Below are positions 21,206-33,474 of a stretch of DNA of 64,000 bases, piece by piece. A program made the position numbers and the translations under genes. Origin of the DNA: Zychaea mexicana (Eukaryota; Mucoromycota; Mucoromycetes; Mucorales; Lichtheimiaceae); contig NW_026516796.1 of assembly GCF_025766255.1 (NCBI RefSeq), forward strand, positions 47,420 through 111,419. Direction: 5' to 3'. Position 1 is the first letter of the stretch. Every line of letters starts with the position of its first letter. The notes under the pieces are model-generated. The model was not told the origin of the DNA, did not search any database, and saw nothing but the letters and a program-made list of their open reading frames with translations.

Positions 21206-23336
21206 CTTTTTGTAAAAGTGTCAGAGCGCGATTTTCAATTTCTTTATTTTCTTCGGTGGTTGCTGTTACACGAGATAGTGTTAGGATTTTCTAATGCACA
21301 AAATAGTAAAATGGGACCTCCTCTACGACATACTGCTGTGCTTTTTCAAAAAATTGATGTTATAGCTAAGCATAGCGGCAACGAATACTTTCTTTTACTG
21401 AACTTATCCCAACTTGTTTCATTGACTAAATTATGCCGTTTGCAGCAAATTCTTCATTAGGCGATATGCTTGCATATCCTGTTTCATTCAGCTCTACCGT
21501 ATGAAACGTAGCATATCAAGTCTACAGCTGTTCCATTATCCAATGAAAACGCTACTGCCTAGAGCTTCTGCCTGAAATAGAATGAAGTTGGGCAAATGTT
21601 TTGTACCTTAATTCATAATCGACTGGTGAGCAAGTGCTACAGATGAGTCTCTTGGAGCGTTCGATTCGGTCAGTTTTCAATGTATTCACTACTTGCGACA
21701 ACAATTGTCTATATCACTTGTAAGTTTTCTAATATACGTTCTTTATCTCCACAGCAACGAACAAACAATCAGCATCACCACAATCGTGTACTGGATCTTG
21801 GTACCACCCATTGTATGTATATGATCGTCCTACATAGTAATATACAATAACCACTATGTCCTTATCAAGGCACATTGCAAAACCAATACATTTTTTGGGG
21901 AGCATACCTTTGAACCATAGTTTTCATGGAAAAAATGAACTTACGCAAACATAAAAACTTGTGTAATCTTAAGAACGCTACGGCGGGAATAACAGGGTGC
22001 CAGCCTCTGTCTTTTTAACAGACTTCGTCTGCTTTAGTGTAGAACGGCCCAAGCTGCAAGAATCTGTAAACACATTTATAAACCGAATTCAAGTAACATC
22101 GTCTCGCGACACTTGTTATGACGCTGCTGTATGAATTTAGATCGGTCTTTCACTGATTTCATGTTTGCTATCAATAGATAACACTACAAAACACATATAC
22201 AAAAGGATGCTCTTCACCAGGGGCACAGCTAATCTTAATTTTGTACATAGTGTTGCCAAAGCTTTGTCTTATCACTTGTAACTGTGAAACATGGTACATT
22301 TAACACTACCTAAGTCCATTTTTTCACAGAGATAGAGCTATCATATCGTTCCCGCTATCCTGTAAATCAGTTTCGCTACATTCATGCCTATCATTAACAG
22401 ATCAGACTTACTTTGCTAATCGGCATAATCCGACAAGTAAATGCACTGCTTTTGTTTTTGCCTAAACATGGCTACTACCAAGTACGATCCCACCACGGTT
22501 TATTTGCACGCTTTTGTTAATATTCGGACACTTGCGGAAGTTTTGCCCACTCTCACGCTATTAGTACCAAAGTCGAGGCATTGCTCGATAATAGAATTTC
22601 TTTAAAAAAAAGAATAAAAAGACAATAACGGGTATTGCGATAAATAGAAGATACTTTGTACGACTTGCATGCACAGTATTCACGATATGGGGTAATAAGT
22701 GCCGGATCAGAGTAACACAGGGCTAAAGATTTTGTGCTTTGTGAAAATCAAGCGTCAAAAGTTACGTATCTTCTTCACAGCGTGTAATGGACACCCGGCT
22801 TTTGTGATTTATTTGTACGTAATCTCTACTGCTGATAAGTGCTCACGCTAAATAAGCAGCGATAACAGCATTTGGATGAATGATTTGTTCTAGTTTCACT
22901 TTGCTTTACCACAACATTGGATTACTCAGATCAAACGAGATCCCGTACTTCAAGTTATGTGTCGTGTGAATTGATTCTTGTTCTTTTCAATAGCAGTAAC
23001 AAATAGATCATAAGAACTGGAAACTGATTAGAAGCTAGATACTGAGTCGATTCTTCGGATGCACTTGCGTTTCTATCGTGTGTTATCCCCATTATCCTGT
23101 GCATTAATGACACAAAGAAACAACGGATGCTTTGCCGTTATTCCTTTTAAGGTTCAGTTATGTTGCCCGCTCGATCCGACCAAAAGGAATGTCAAGAAAA
23201 GGCAGTACTACAGATCCGTTGAGAGAAGAGATCATTGATCAGTTTATAAAAGCAGAAAATGGTTCTTTTTCTTGCCATATATTACATTGTTTGGTCTTTT
23301 TCTTACATTTTTATAAGCGAGATTAAAACACCATAA
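21206..23336. other. Long AT-rich intergenic region
   Basis: 2.1 kb between the starts of divergent MIS12 and JEN genes. No convincing ORF, RNA gene or repeat seen; the ORF at 21194-21460 overlaps the MIS12 start and has random composition. Confidence 0.6.
23245..23251 (+). promoter_or_regulatory. TATA box of the JEN-type transporter gene
   Basis: TATAAAA, about 90 bases before the ATG at 23337, in good position for a core promoter. Confidence 0.55.
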
Positions 23337-26300
23337 ATGACACAGAAGGAACCTGCCGTCAATTCCACTCCCAACACTACTACTTCTGCTGCTGCCGCAC
23401 AGACCTCGGATCATGTGCCCACTGCTACAGCCACTGCAACGAGCGATGATTTAGTGATTTCCTCTGCTGTTGATACAGAGAATGTCACCGCTGCTGACGA
23501 GAAGAAGCTCGACCCTGCTGCTACCAGGACATTGCCGATTAAAGAAGACTCCAATATGGTGAAGCGATATGCAAAGCGTTTTTTCCACTCTTTGTGGCAG
23601 CCGCCGGCTGAAAAGCCGCCAAGTTTCTGGGCAATCTGTAAACAGTTGAATAGAACCCAATGGATCACCTTTACTGCTGGTACGTGAGCCACATCCATTA
23701 ATGTTATTTTTATCTTACCCGTGAATGTGTCGTACACTCATGTTAATCACTGGTGTATAATGACTCTACATGCTTTAAATTAGCTTTTCTTGGTTGGACT
23801 GTGGACGCGTTTGATTACTTTTGTGTATCGCTGGCCGTTCCTGAAATTGGTAAGTACAGCTGATATTACTTTAGACTACACGATAATGTACTTTTGTGGC
23901 TGATTGCCTATTTTTTACCTAATGATGTATATAGCTGCAGACTTTGATGTTATGCCCAGTGAAGTTACCTGTAAGTAGTGAGAATATATGGCAATATGAA
24001 CAGTAGGCTTTTTTGAGTGCATGACTTGAAGTAAATATATATAATAACAAATCGTCTTTTTTTATTTTCCATTAGCTGCTATTACTACAACATTGGTAAA
24101 TAATCAACAATATATTTGAAGATACTAGCGACTATCTTGTTTGATCGAAGGCAGCTTAAAGAGATACCTGTATTTACGATATGTTAGATGCTCAGACCAG
24201 TTGGTGCACTGATCTTTGGGTACGTGTTCTTACTAATAACTATGACTTATACAGCTCAAAGGTCGTATGATGTACAGTACTGTCGATGCTAACATCAACA
24301 ATACCACACAGTCTACTAGCAGATAAGTATGGTCGTCGATGGCCACTTATGATCGACATTTTGCTTTTCTCTATTATCAACATGGCCAGTGGCTTCGCGC
24401 CCAATCTCGAAGTTTTCATCGCACTTAGAGCTTTATTTGGAATTGCGATGGGAGGAGAATGGGTAAGTATTCGACAAGCAGATTCATGCCGTTTTGCCAC
24501 CTTATTAAAGTACTAGCTAAAGAATGTTAACTCACTAAACGAAACATTACAGGGCTTGGGTGCAAGCTTGGCACTGGAAACTCTTCCAATAGAAGCAAGA
24601 GGTCTATTTTCCGGTATATACCAACAAGGTAAAAACAAGATAACAGCCTTATGACATTGCATGATGACAGCGTACAAGCAAAAAAATATGTCTCTCACAC
24701 ACATAACGTTATCATACCAACAACCTTAAAGGTTACGCGACCGGATATCTTTTGGCGGCCTTGGTAAACTTTGCAGTAACAGGCACCGGATCAAGCTGGC
24801 GTATCCTGTTTTGGACTGGTGCCGTGTTTGCTCTTTTAGCCGTTTTCATCAGAATTTTTGTTCCAGAATCACAATCATTTGAAAAGACCCAAGAAGCACG
24901 CGAGTTAAGCGGACGATCTTATGTGAAGGAATTGATGCATATGCTCAAGAACCATTATCGACGTACGTCTTTTTCTTTTCATGTATGATATTTATGTGCT
25001 AAATTCAGATATGTAATGGCTAATCTTATCAACAAGAAATGTGTGAGCTGACGATAAGTTTAATACCCACTAATTAGGCTCTATATATATGATAATCCTT
25101 ATGGCATTCTTCAACTTTTATGCCCATGGCAGTCAGGTATAATATATACACACCTCAGATAATTTGGGAAGAGGCTGATAGCATTTTTGATTATTTCGAG
25201 CTAACGTAGCAAAAACACCAAATTAGGACTTGTATCCTACTTTCCTTAGGGTTCAGCTTGGTTACACTCCAACGGAACAAACAGCGACTACTGTCATACA
25301 TAACATTGGTGCTATCATTGGCGGTAAGATTTTGTCGATTATTTAATGATGGAGTAATTTTGTGATGATTGCTTCACATATAACATACGTAAAACTCATT
25401 ACTTTTGCTTTCCATTTTGTTGACTATTGTATAGGTACATTGGTCGGTTTATACTCGAATTATCTCGGCCGCCGTATCTCTATAGTATTTTCTGCCATCA
25501 TGGTTGGCGCTTTCATTCCTTTATGGATCTACGGCCCTAATCTGCACAGTCTCCGCTTTGGTGCCTTTGCCCTCCAATTCTTTGTACAGGTGAATGATTT
25601 ATGCCACGTTTTTAACGAAACAAAGTAAATACTGTATCTTGCCTATTACTAATACATACATTCATGTTCATGTCTCTCATAGGGCGCCTGGGGTATTGAT
25701 ATGATGTTTACTATCACGGAAGTCTACATGGAATAAGTATGCTAAGAAGACGATAATATGCGTGTTTTAGGTATTGTTCCGGCTCACTTGAACGAATTGG
25801 CTCCTGCAAATTTTCGTGGTTTGATGCCTGGTACGTAAATTAGCATCTATTGTGTTCTGTGAGTTTACGTCCGTCGTTGTAATAACGCTACTTTACTACG
25901 ATTAATTATTTGTCAGGCTTATCTTATCAACTTGGTAACTTGATCAGCGCAGCCAGCAGTCAGATCCAAGCTACACTGGGTGAAAGATATCCATTGCGAA
26001 ACGATGACGGTAGTCTGCAAATGAGAGAAGGAAATCCAATCCCTGATTATGGTACGTTGTTAGTCCATCTATTGCTGCAAACATCAGAGTGTTTTCATAC
26101 TGAGCATTGTGCTATATTAAGCATTATTATTCTAACATAATTCTGTGCACACACAGGCTACACTCAAGCCATATTTATGGGCGTTGTCGTCGCATGCCTG
26201 ATCATTACCAGTAAGTTGCTTTGAAACTTTTGTTCTTTTCTTACCCCCAGTAACGGTTTCACCTAATTTGTCATAAGTGTCATATTTAACATCAACTCTA

Positions 26301-26526
26301 CTTTTTTTACCTTGTTACCATAGCTTTGGTCGGCAAGGAAGAGAGGAACAAGGACTTCATGCAAAACATTTATGAAGACGAACACGGTCGGGTGATCGGA
26401 CAAGATGATATAGATGCTCAAAAAATAGAGCAAGGTCAGCAGTCCGAACCTCCTGCTGCAATTGTTACTGCAGAAGAAGAAGCCGATTCCGTGGTCCATG
26501 CATCAAATACGGAAAAAAAGTCGTAG
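23337..26526 (+). CDS. JEN1: JEN-family carboxylate:H+ symporter (MFS)
   Basis: Likely imports lactate, pyruvate or dicarboxylates with protons across the plasma membrane. Sixteen exons: 23337-23679, 23784-23849, 23935-23970, 24076-24095, 24188-24219, 24312-24462, 24553-24628, 24732-24962, 25078-25136, 25227-25323, 25435-25589, 25683-25692, 25771-25830, 25917-26051, 26157-26210, 26324-26526; 575 aa. Twelve membrane helices are expected. Family features: LGWTVDAFDYFCVSLAVPEI, LLADKYGRRWPLM, GIAMGGEWGLGASLALE, GAWGIVPAHLNELAPANFRG. The JEN signature NxxS/THxS/TQDxxxT appears as NFYAHGSQDLYPT, with Ala in the first S/T place; the intron between exons 9 and 10 cuts it between Q and D. Exon 12 is only 10 bases. 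Substrate is not predictable; both lactate and succinate types exist. Confidence 0.9.
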
Positions 26527-28879
26527 AAACTGGGACATTTAAAAAAAATAATAGCTGTTATATTGAGTAGTAGTATGCTGTAGATACTATAGTCTTTAAA
26601 GTAAAGCGCATGGTAGCAGCTTGAATGTATTTGGAAAATAACTGTTGATTAATTCGATCAAAGATAATGATATTACCATACACATATTTTGTACTTTGAA
26701 GTGATATAGCAAGCATATCACCGTTTAATCAGTGAACTGTCATCGTAATATAATGAGTATTTTGTAAACGAAAACGCATTATCACGATGCTTCTCGAACT
26801 GATGATGATGTACTGACTCTTCCCGGTGTACCAAAGAAGAAAGAGAACATATTTATTTGCGCGGTAATTTCGCAGTTATAATGATATGAGAAGAAGTTTT
26901 CAAGTGCACAGCAAGAAGAGCATTGTAGTCTGATCCTTAGAGCGTCCTTGTGGTGATGACGGCGGAAGCATACGGGAGTGTTGTCTAAGTGTCAGCAGAA
27001 CCGGAAGAACTTTGAAACAGAATAGAAGTTTGCTGAGAATTTTGGAAAAAGCGCCCACGGGTATAGTTTACTCGGATATGATAAGAAAAATGTTTAACGC
27101 AAAAACAGGATTCGGCTTTAACCGAAGTCATGCTTTGCTTTTTTTCATCGTATCACCTAATAGAGTACCCATAATGTACAAGGGCATCATTTCAGCGAGT
27201 ATAAACATTTCATGGACAAGAAAGAAATTTAAACGCTGTATATAATTTATATCAGTATAATAGCCAGCTTCATGCCGAGTACTAATGCTTCAAGGAGCAA
27301 GATTTCTAAACCTTTTGCTGAGCTATCATAATACTTGCAAACATAATGCTACAAATACAAAGGGAGCAATATCAAAAAGCGTGGTTTGAACAAAATAGAA
27401 AGTTGTTGTACCACTTGAACCAAAACTCTTATTGCACATGAGTAGCGGTTTAGACCGCCTTACAAAGACATTATGCTTCAAGTCTTTTCCATTACTACTG
27501 ATGTTAATATACGCTGCACTGGCGAAAAGAAGTATGTATGGTAAGCATACTATGTCTGTTAGCAGCAGATTATTCTTGTTAGCAAATCGAATCAGAAAAG
27601 ATAAAGTTCAACCGCGGAACAAAAAGAGAATCATATGCAGAAATAATGATTATTTTTTTGGAATAGTGTGCTATAATAGAAAAAAAGACTTGTTGCTTAT
27701 CTTCAACCGGTGTTGCACAGAAGACTAACTCAAAGTTTAACTTCGATGTCTTAGCTCGAAAGGGCGGTTACTCCATTATTCACAAATCTGCATTACATAT
27801 CCGGGGCTTGTATGTGAATCAGTCGTCAAATGTGACACGAAACCAGTAGGTTGTTGCTCTTGTTACGTATCCAATTTTTTCTATTATATGTACCCAACGT
27901 ATGAAAGCAACAGCAGCAGCGCACAGTGTCGATAAGTACATAGTAGTCATTACAGCAATATAAGCATGATACAGAGCAAAATTAACGTAGTAAGATAATG
28001 ATGAAGTAAATGGGTGGACTTGCGCAACAGCTCTACTTTTACTTATTCGCAAATGTGATATAAAACCTGAATGCTATGTATAAATTACCTATTCTTATGT
28101 CCAAACCCAGAACGAACAGACAAGAGTTGGCTCTATAGTGAGCATTCATAATTCACAATTGCCGTTTGTAACCTTTCGGACACTTTAATACAACCTTCTA
28201 GGACCCTGTATGGTTGCAGAAGGCCCAAACGGTAATCTGAGATCTTGGATAGCTAGTGATGACCGCTACCAATATTGTAGGTATCAGTGTTTTTTCGGCT
28301 TAACAAATGCCTCATGTGCAGTCTATGATACTGAAATCCGTAGGATGGTACTGATAATACGAGGCAAAACATGAAACGATTGATTGATATAATTGTGAAG
28401 AATGGTAAAGGTGGTTGTTCGGCTTACCAGGCTAACTATTTAATTTACTACATATGGCAACCACCAGCAAAAAAAACTGAGTTACATTTGACATCTCACT
28501 TCAATATATACCAACACTTAAAGATTATGATCGCGGCAGGTATGTTGAAAAGAGAAAGGCTAGGATAGCTTATATGATATTTATGCTATTACTTAAATAG
28601 CGCTAATCCGATACTTTCAAAAGAAATATAAAAAGGCGTACGTAGTTGTTAGACTAAATAGCACACAAAAGCTCCATCTGCTTATAAATGACTTTTACAA
28701 CGTTCTGTCAGTGACATTCCCTCTCTTCTTTTCTTGTTGGCGATTGATGAGTATAGCGTAGAGCCACACACCTCATCATTGAGTTTGGCAGTATATTTCG
28801 GCATGCGGTGATATAATATGTATAAAGTATTACAGTGGTAGTAAAACACAAAACGTGTGTATGTACAAAGGAGAACAGC
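26527..28879. other. Long AT-rich intergenic region
   Basis: 2.35 kb between the ends of the JEN gene and the minus-strand gene at 28880. ORFs at 27012-27245, 27432-27728 and 28371-28568 have no family match, no clear splice partners and AT-driven composition. I see no RNA gene or repeat. Confidence 0.55.
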
Positions 28880-29500
28880 TTAGAACAGCACCAGACTTGT
28901 CCAACCCATATCTCGATCCTCCCACTCCACGCCATGGAGTTGTAACATCAGCCCTCCTTGACTTTTACCCCTGTCGCCATCCTTGTTATCGTTGCCTTCG
29001 TCTTCAAACTGATATTCGATCCAGCACGGTAACCGCGTTGTGCCGCCACCGCCTTTTCGATCCGGTTCACCAAGCTGACTTACTATTTCGTGCGCTTGTG
29101 TTTGTGGTGTAAAACCATAAGGATATTCTTTACCAACAAAAGGCTGAAATCCGTCGCGTGTATGACCGTTGTAAATGTCAATGCTGTCGAGAAGTAATTT
29201 ATCGCTTCCTTTGCGGGTGGGTGTAAAACTTAGTGACAATCCGAGCGATTTGTACGAATAGTACGTGGAATCCGGAAACCGTTTAATGACAGGTTCTGGC
29301 AGTGGTTCACTACTCAAGGTGTTTAAGTAATCATGAATGGCTTCGGCATTAGGCGGCATGCCAAGTAATCGGCGCGCTGAAAATGCTGGTGGTTGAATGG
29401 GCATGTTACTTTTCTCGTCAGAATAGTCAAAAAGAGAAGCACGTTTTGCTCCGCACAGAGCGTATGTATTATGGTAGTTCCTCGAGTCTGAATTTGACAA
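28880..29500 (-). CDS. Unidentified single-exon protein, 206 aa
   Basis: I do not recognise the family. The protein is soluble, with no signal peptide or membrane helix. The N-terminal third contains RRLLGMPPNAEAIHDYLNTL. The rest looks like a compact beta-rich domain with well-spaced aromatic residues: STYYSYKSLGLSLSFTP, LLLDSIDIYNGHTRDGFQPF, EYPYGFTPQTQAHEIVSQLG, EPDRKGGGG, RLPCWIEYQFED, LMLQLHGVEWEDRDMGWTSL. The balanced composition, one exon in a region where other genes are split, and motif-like segments such as LGEPDRK and WEDRDMGW indicate a real conserved gene. A repeat of similar phrases in many fungal hypothetical proteins is my recollection, not a search result. The divergent neighbour at 30197 shares its upstream region. 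Confidence 0.75.
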   Translation of the reverse strand: MSNSDSRNYHNTYALCGAKRASLFDYSDEKSNMPIQPPAFSARRLLGMPPNAEAIHDYLNTLSSEPLPEPVIKRFPDSTYYSYKSLGLSLSFTPTRKGSDKLLLDSIDIYNGHTRDGFQPFVGKEYPYGFTPQTQAHEIVSQLGEPDRKGGGGTTRLPCWIEYQFEDEGNDNKDGDRGKSQGGLMLQLHGVEWEDRDMGWTSLVLF

Positions 29501-29867
29501 GCTGTTTTAATCATTGATCCCCCAGCTGAGCAGCCTATTTAGGCAGAAACCTTATTCACAATAGCATAACATCCTCATGATATGGCACAGGTTGATTATA
29601 TTTTAATTGTGAAGGAGTACTTGGTAACCTTTGTCAATTCCTATTTTAAGTTTTCATAAGGAGTTGCTCTTTCCATCACTTCACTTTCTGCTAATGTATA
29701 CTTGTAATGCCAACATCCCTTGTGCGTTCTATCAAGTCAATAGAAAACTTGTTTAGGAGGGGATGAGCTTTGTTGACAAAATTGACTCGGAGGTTGCAAA
29801 AGAAAAGAGGGATGACCGTAGTATGTGGGCTGTAACTACGATACTGTACTCATTTTTTGTGTAGCCA

Positions 29868-29886
29868 TGAAGATGCATCATCTTCA
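29868..29886. promoter_or_regulatory. Perfect inverted repeat, 8-base arms
   Basis: TGAAGATG, CAT, CATCTTCA form perfect arms around a 3-base spacer. Next to it come ATGCAT-containing direct repeats (29891-29904). Probably a dimeric regulator site shared by the two divergent genes. Confidence 0.4.
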
Positions 29887-29892
29887 CGTCAT
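29885..29892. promoter_or_regulatory. CRE-like site (ATGACGTG on the minus strand)
   Basis: CACGTCAT on the plus strand is a near-consensus ATF/CREB site, 305 bases upstream of the cyclic-nucleotide-binding gene at 30197. Confidence 0.35.
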
Positions 29893-30196
29893 GCATGATG
29901 CATGTCATATTAGTACTCTCAACAACACTACTAGCCTTCGTAGCGTCATCATCTTAACGCTCAGTAATTCAGCGTATTATCAACCGCCAGACTTTCCCAA
30001 TTGATTAGTATGCTTTTAGTTAGTGTTTTATTTCCTCGGGTTTAAAGATGATTGACATGAAAGGCTCTGTTTCACTATGCAACCAAAAAGAATAGGCGAT
30101 GAGGCCTTATTATTTCCTCTCAGACTGGATTGTTTCTCATCCGCTTTTTGCTAGCTCTTCACCCTTAACCTACTTTGTCTTTCTCTGTTAACCATC

Positions 30197-32922
30197 ATGA
30201 CCGATGTTCAACATTCTCCTCAATGGTCGGCACAGTCGCCGCCAGTCGGAAGATCGCCGTCGCCCTTGACAACGACCACAGCTGCTGCTACTACAATCCC
30301 AGAGGAAGTGCTCAATTCATTGCGACGACATTCCCTGTTCCAACGATCCAAAAACCAACAATTCCTAGAACGAATTGCTTGTAGCATGAATATTCGTACA
30401 TATTCACCTCATGACATAATCATTGTTGAAGGCGAACAAGCCAAGGCCATGTTTTTGCTGCTACGCGGCTCGGTGAATGTGTGCTCCGCTGACTTTGAGC
30501 GAATTTATGCAACCTTGGAGGGAGGCGCCTGCTTTGGTGAAATTGGTCTCTTGTATGCCATACCACGGACCGCAACAGTCATGGCCGCTACACCCTGCAC
30601 AGTCGCTGTCCTTACAGCCGAAGCTGTATCGGCTATATTACCGGATTACCCGGCTGTTGAACGCATTTTGAGGTTTGAGGCCCAGGAACGCATGTCCATG
30701 TTGAATAAGAGTAAAAAAGAAGCAGAGTGCAATCGACGAAGTTCTGGTGCAGTGGATTTTTTTGTCACTTCAAGCGCATACAGTTTTTTGACAAAGGTAT
30801 GCATTATTCTTTTTTTTTTCTTGATGCTAGAGTGAGTGGACAAAAGCGAATTGAAGCTAAAAGTATGTTCATTTGTGTGTGTGGATAGGTGTCATTCTTT
30901 AAGGACTGTCCCGAGGATTTTCTTCATCGAATATCACTGAAGATGGAACCTAGAAGCTATCGACCTAATACGATGATACTTAATAAGGGCGATATTGGTC
31001 ATGAAATGTACTTTATTGTTGACGGTATATACGCTCAAACGTCTAAAGTTTTGATTTTCCATTTGACGCCTGGGTGCTCTATATGATGTATTGTCAATGA
31101 GGCTGCCAAAGCTAATTTTAAGAACTGTGTATTATTTTGCTGTTAGGCACGCTCCAAATTATCAATCGACGGGCAGAAGGGGCGGTGGCTATTGCGAGGT
31201 TGGGCCCTGGTGACTTCTTTGGTGAAATTGCCATCCTTCTCGACGTACCACGGACGGCAAGCGTGCAATCGATTACACCAGTAGAATTGTATGTTTTGAG
31301 CAAAAAAGATTGCTTACAAGTGTGCCACGACTATCCAGACATCACAAGCCAATTTAAAACTCTGGCTGACAAGACACTCAGAACGATTAATGAGTTGGTA
31401 AATGGTTCTTTGACAAAAAAACATACTTTTCTAAGGATACAGGTGACATAAAACATTATTAACAACAAGGTATGCTGTACTGATCAATTAGAGCCTGAAA
31501 ATTGACTCGTTTGAGGATCAGCAAGTGGATACGGTCTCAGGTAAATCATAAAAAAAGATTAGTAAAGAACTTTTGGAGTCCAGTATAATCGTTATCTGAC
31601 CTAATTGAACGGTATATCTAGGCGGTGTCGTTTACGTACCAGTGGAAGAACAGGATTATGGTGCATCGTTGGCCCCCATCGACACTACAGCCATATGCAG
31701 CACAACGAGTGACCAAGACCCTACATTGCCAACCAACGTCAACCGCCTACGCGACCGTGAAACGCGGCCACGAAGGCCAAGTATTGCCGTTTGGTCAGAT
31801 CCATCTCTTCTTGCTGCTACATCACCATCGAAACCGGCAACTTCGAAACGACGTTCTGTCACCATTATGGAAGAAACGTACGCATTGGAAGCAGCATCAG
31901 AAAGAGACAGATTGACAGCATTGGATACAAGCATCATCGCGCGGATTGCTACTCTACTAGATTTTGCCAGCATGGTTCGCTTCTCATTGTCGTCCCGCAA
32001 ATTATATCGCACGCTTCACAAACAGCATGTCCAGACACAACAGATAGACCTGGGTAGCAGCAATCGATTAATGACGGACGAAACGATTGAGCTATTGATC
32101 GACATGATTGGCCCTCACGTTGAATCATTATATTTGACACACTGCTTCCACTTGACCGACCAAGCTATCACAATGATTGCCCAAAATGCTCCTCATTTGA
32201 AGAAACTCGATCTGAATTCATGTTGGTTGATCACGGATCGCAGTCTGGACGCCTTGCGACATTTACGCTGGCTCGATTTATCAAACTGTCGCAAAATAAC
32301 AGACGCCGGCATGCAACGATTACTCGAAAACAACACCGATTTGCAGCACTTGACATTATCCTACTGCAAGAACCTGACTGATCAAACCATGCTGTATTTT
32401 ACCAAATACTGTACACGCAATCTCGAATACCTCAACCTGCAGCGGTGTACTAAGATAACCGACCAAGGCTTTGTTTCCTGGCTCATCAAAGCACCAAACT
32501 GCTTCACCGCCCTGCACACACTCAACCTGAGCGACTGCAGCTTCTTAACAGACAGGTCGATTGCCCATCTAGTGATTGCAGCCCCGTATTTGAAAGACGT
32601 GTCTGTCAGCTTTTGCTGTGCATTGAGCGACTCGTCACTTGAAGAATTGGCCAAGTTAGAGCAACTCGAATCGCTAGACGCAAGTTATTGTGGATCGGCC
32701 GTATCGGACGCATCGATTACTACTTTGCTGAAAGGAACAGCTAAAACTATTCGTCGACTCAATATTCGTGGCTGTGTACGGATCTCGGGTATTGGCCTTA
32801 TCACAGGCATGGAATACGCAAAATCATTAGAGTATGTGAATATCAGTCAGTGTCCTGGTATCAGCCCTCAAGTACGCACTTGTATGTCTGTTTCAGGGCA
32901 TATCGACAGCTTCTTCCACTGA
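30197..32922 (+). CDS. Two cyclic-nucleotide-binding domains, F-box-like segment and leucine-rich repeats
   Basis: Five exons: 30197-30796, 30889-31024, 31147-31442 (or to 31397), 31492-31540, 31622-32922; about 793 aa. A Ser/Thr/Pro-rich start is followed by CNB domain 1 with GACFGEIGLLYAIPRTATV and CNB domain 2 with GDFFGEIAILLDVPRTASV. Both phosphate-binding cassettes keep the Glu (FGE) and Arg (PRT) that contact cyclic nucleotides. After a basic linker comes an F-box-like helix set (LDTSIIARIATLLDFASMVR) and about ten Amn1-type cysteine-containing leucine-rich repeats (LKKLDLNSCWLITDRSLDAL; LEYLNLQRCTKITDQGF). The architecture suggests an SCF ubiquitin-ligase receptor gated by cAMP or cGMP; this is inference. 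The exon 3 donor is uncertain; both options keep frame. Confidence 0.88.
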
Positions 32923-33474
32923 TTGAATTAATAAATATTTATTTTTACGGCAAACTCGCGTTACTCATTATTGAGAGAAGGATATCATCAGATTTGTTAT
33001 TCGATTGACGCCCATTGTGAACAATTCATCAAGTTTGATATTACAGACCAATTGTAGCATTGTCAATTTAGTAATATCCATAGAGCTTAATTATCGTTCA
33101 AAACCGGGGTTTTCATTGTGAATATATACTGCATGGTCTTCCACTGAAGAAAAAACGATACCATCCCTCTCGTCCATCATAATTTCATACATATGATAAG
33201 CTGACCTGACGAAAGGAAGGCTCGTTGAAAAGGCCAAATCATCGACAAACTATTTCATCAGCTATATTTACTAGACTTTATATGAAAACGAATGGACTCA
33301 GTGTACATTTGATTAGCATAGCACTGTGGTTGACAAAAGAGCGTAGGTCTACAAGGCCTAAAAGCTCGGAAGGACGAGAGTGTGAGGGATGCCCTTACGG
33401 AAATCTAATTTTTCTGCTACCGAACCACGACACGCTTCTTTTCTTGTTCTTTTGAAAGAAACGCGATTGAAACA
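32923..33474. other. Intergenic region
   Basis: 552 bases with the 3' end of the CNB/LRR gene and the leader of the importin gene; a C/T-rich stretch precedes the start. No gene seen. Confidence 0.6.

Larger units (their letters stand above)
29501..30196. other. Divergent promoter region
   Basis: 696 bases between the starts of the minus gene at 29500 and the CNB/LRR gene at 30197. It holds the palindromic cluster at 29868-29910 and no convincing ORF. Confidence 0.6.
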
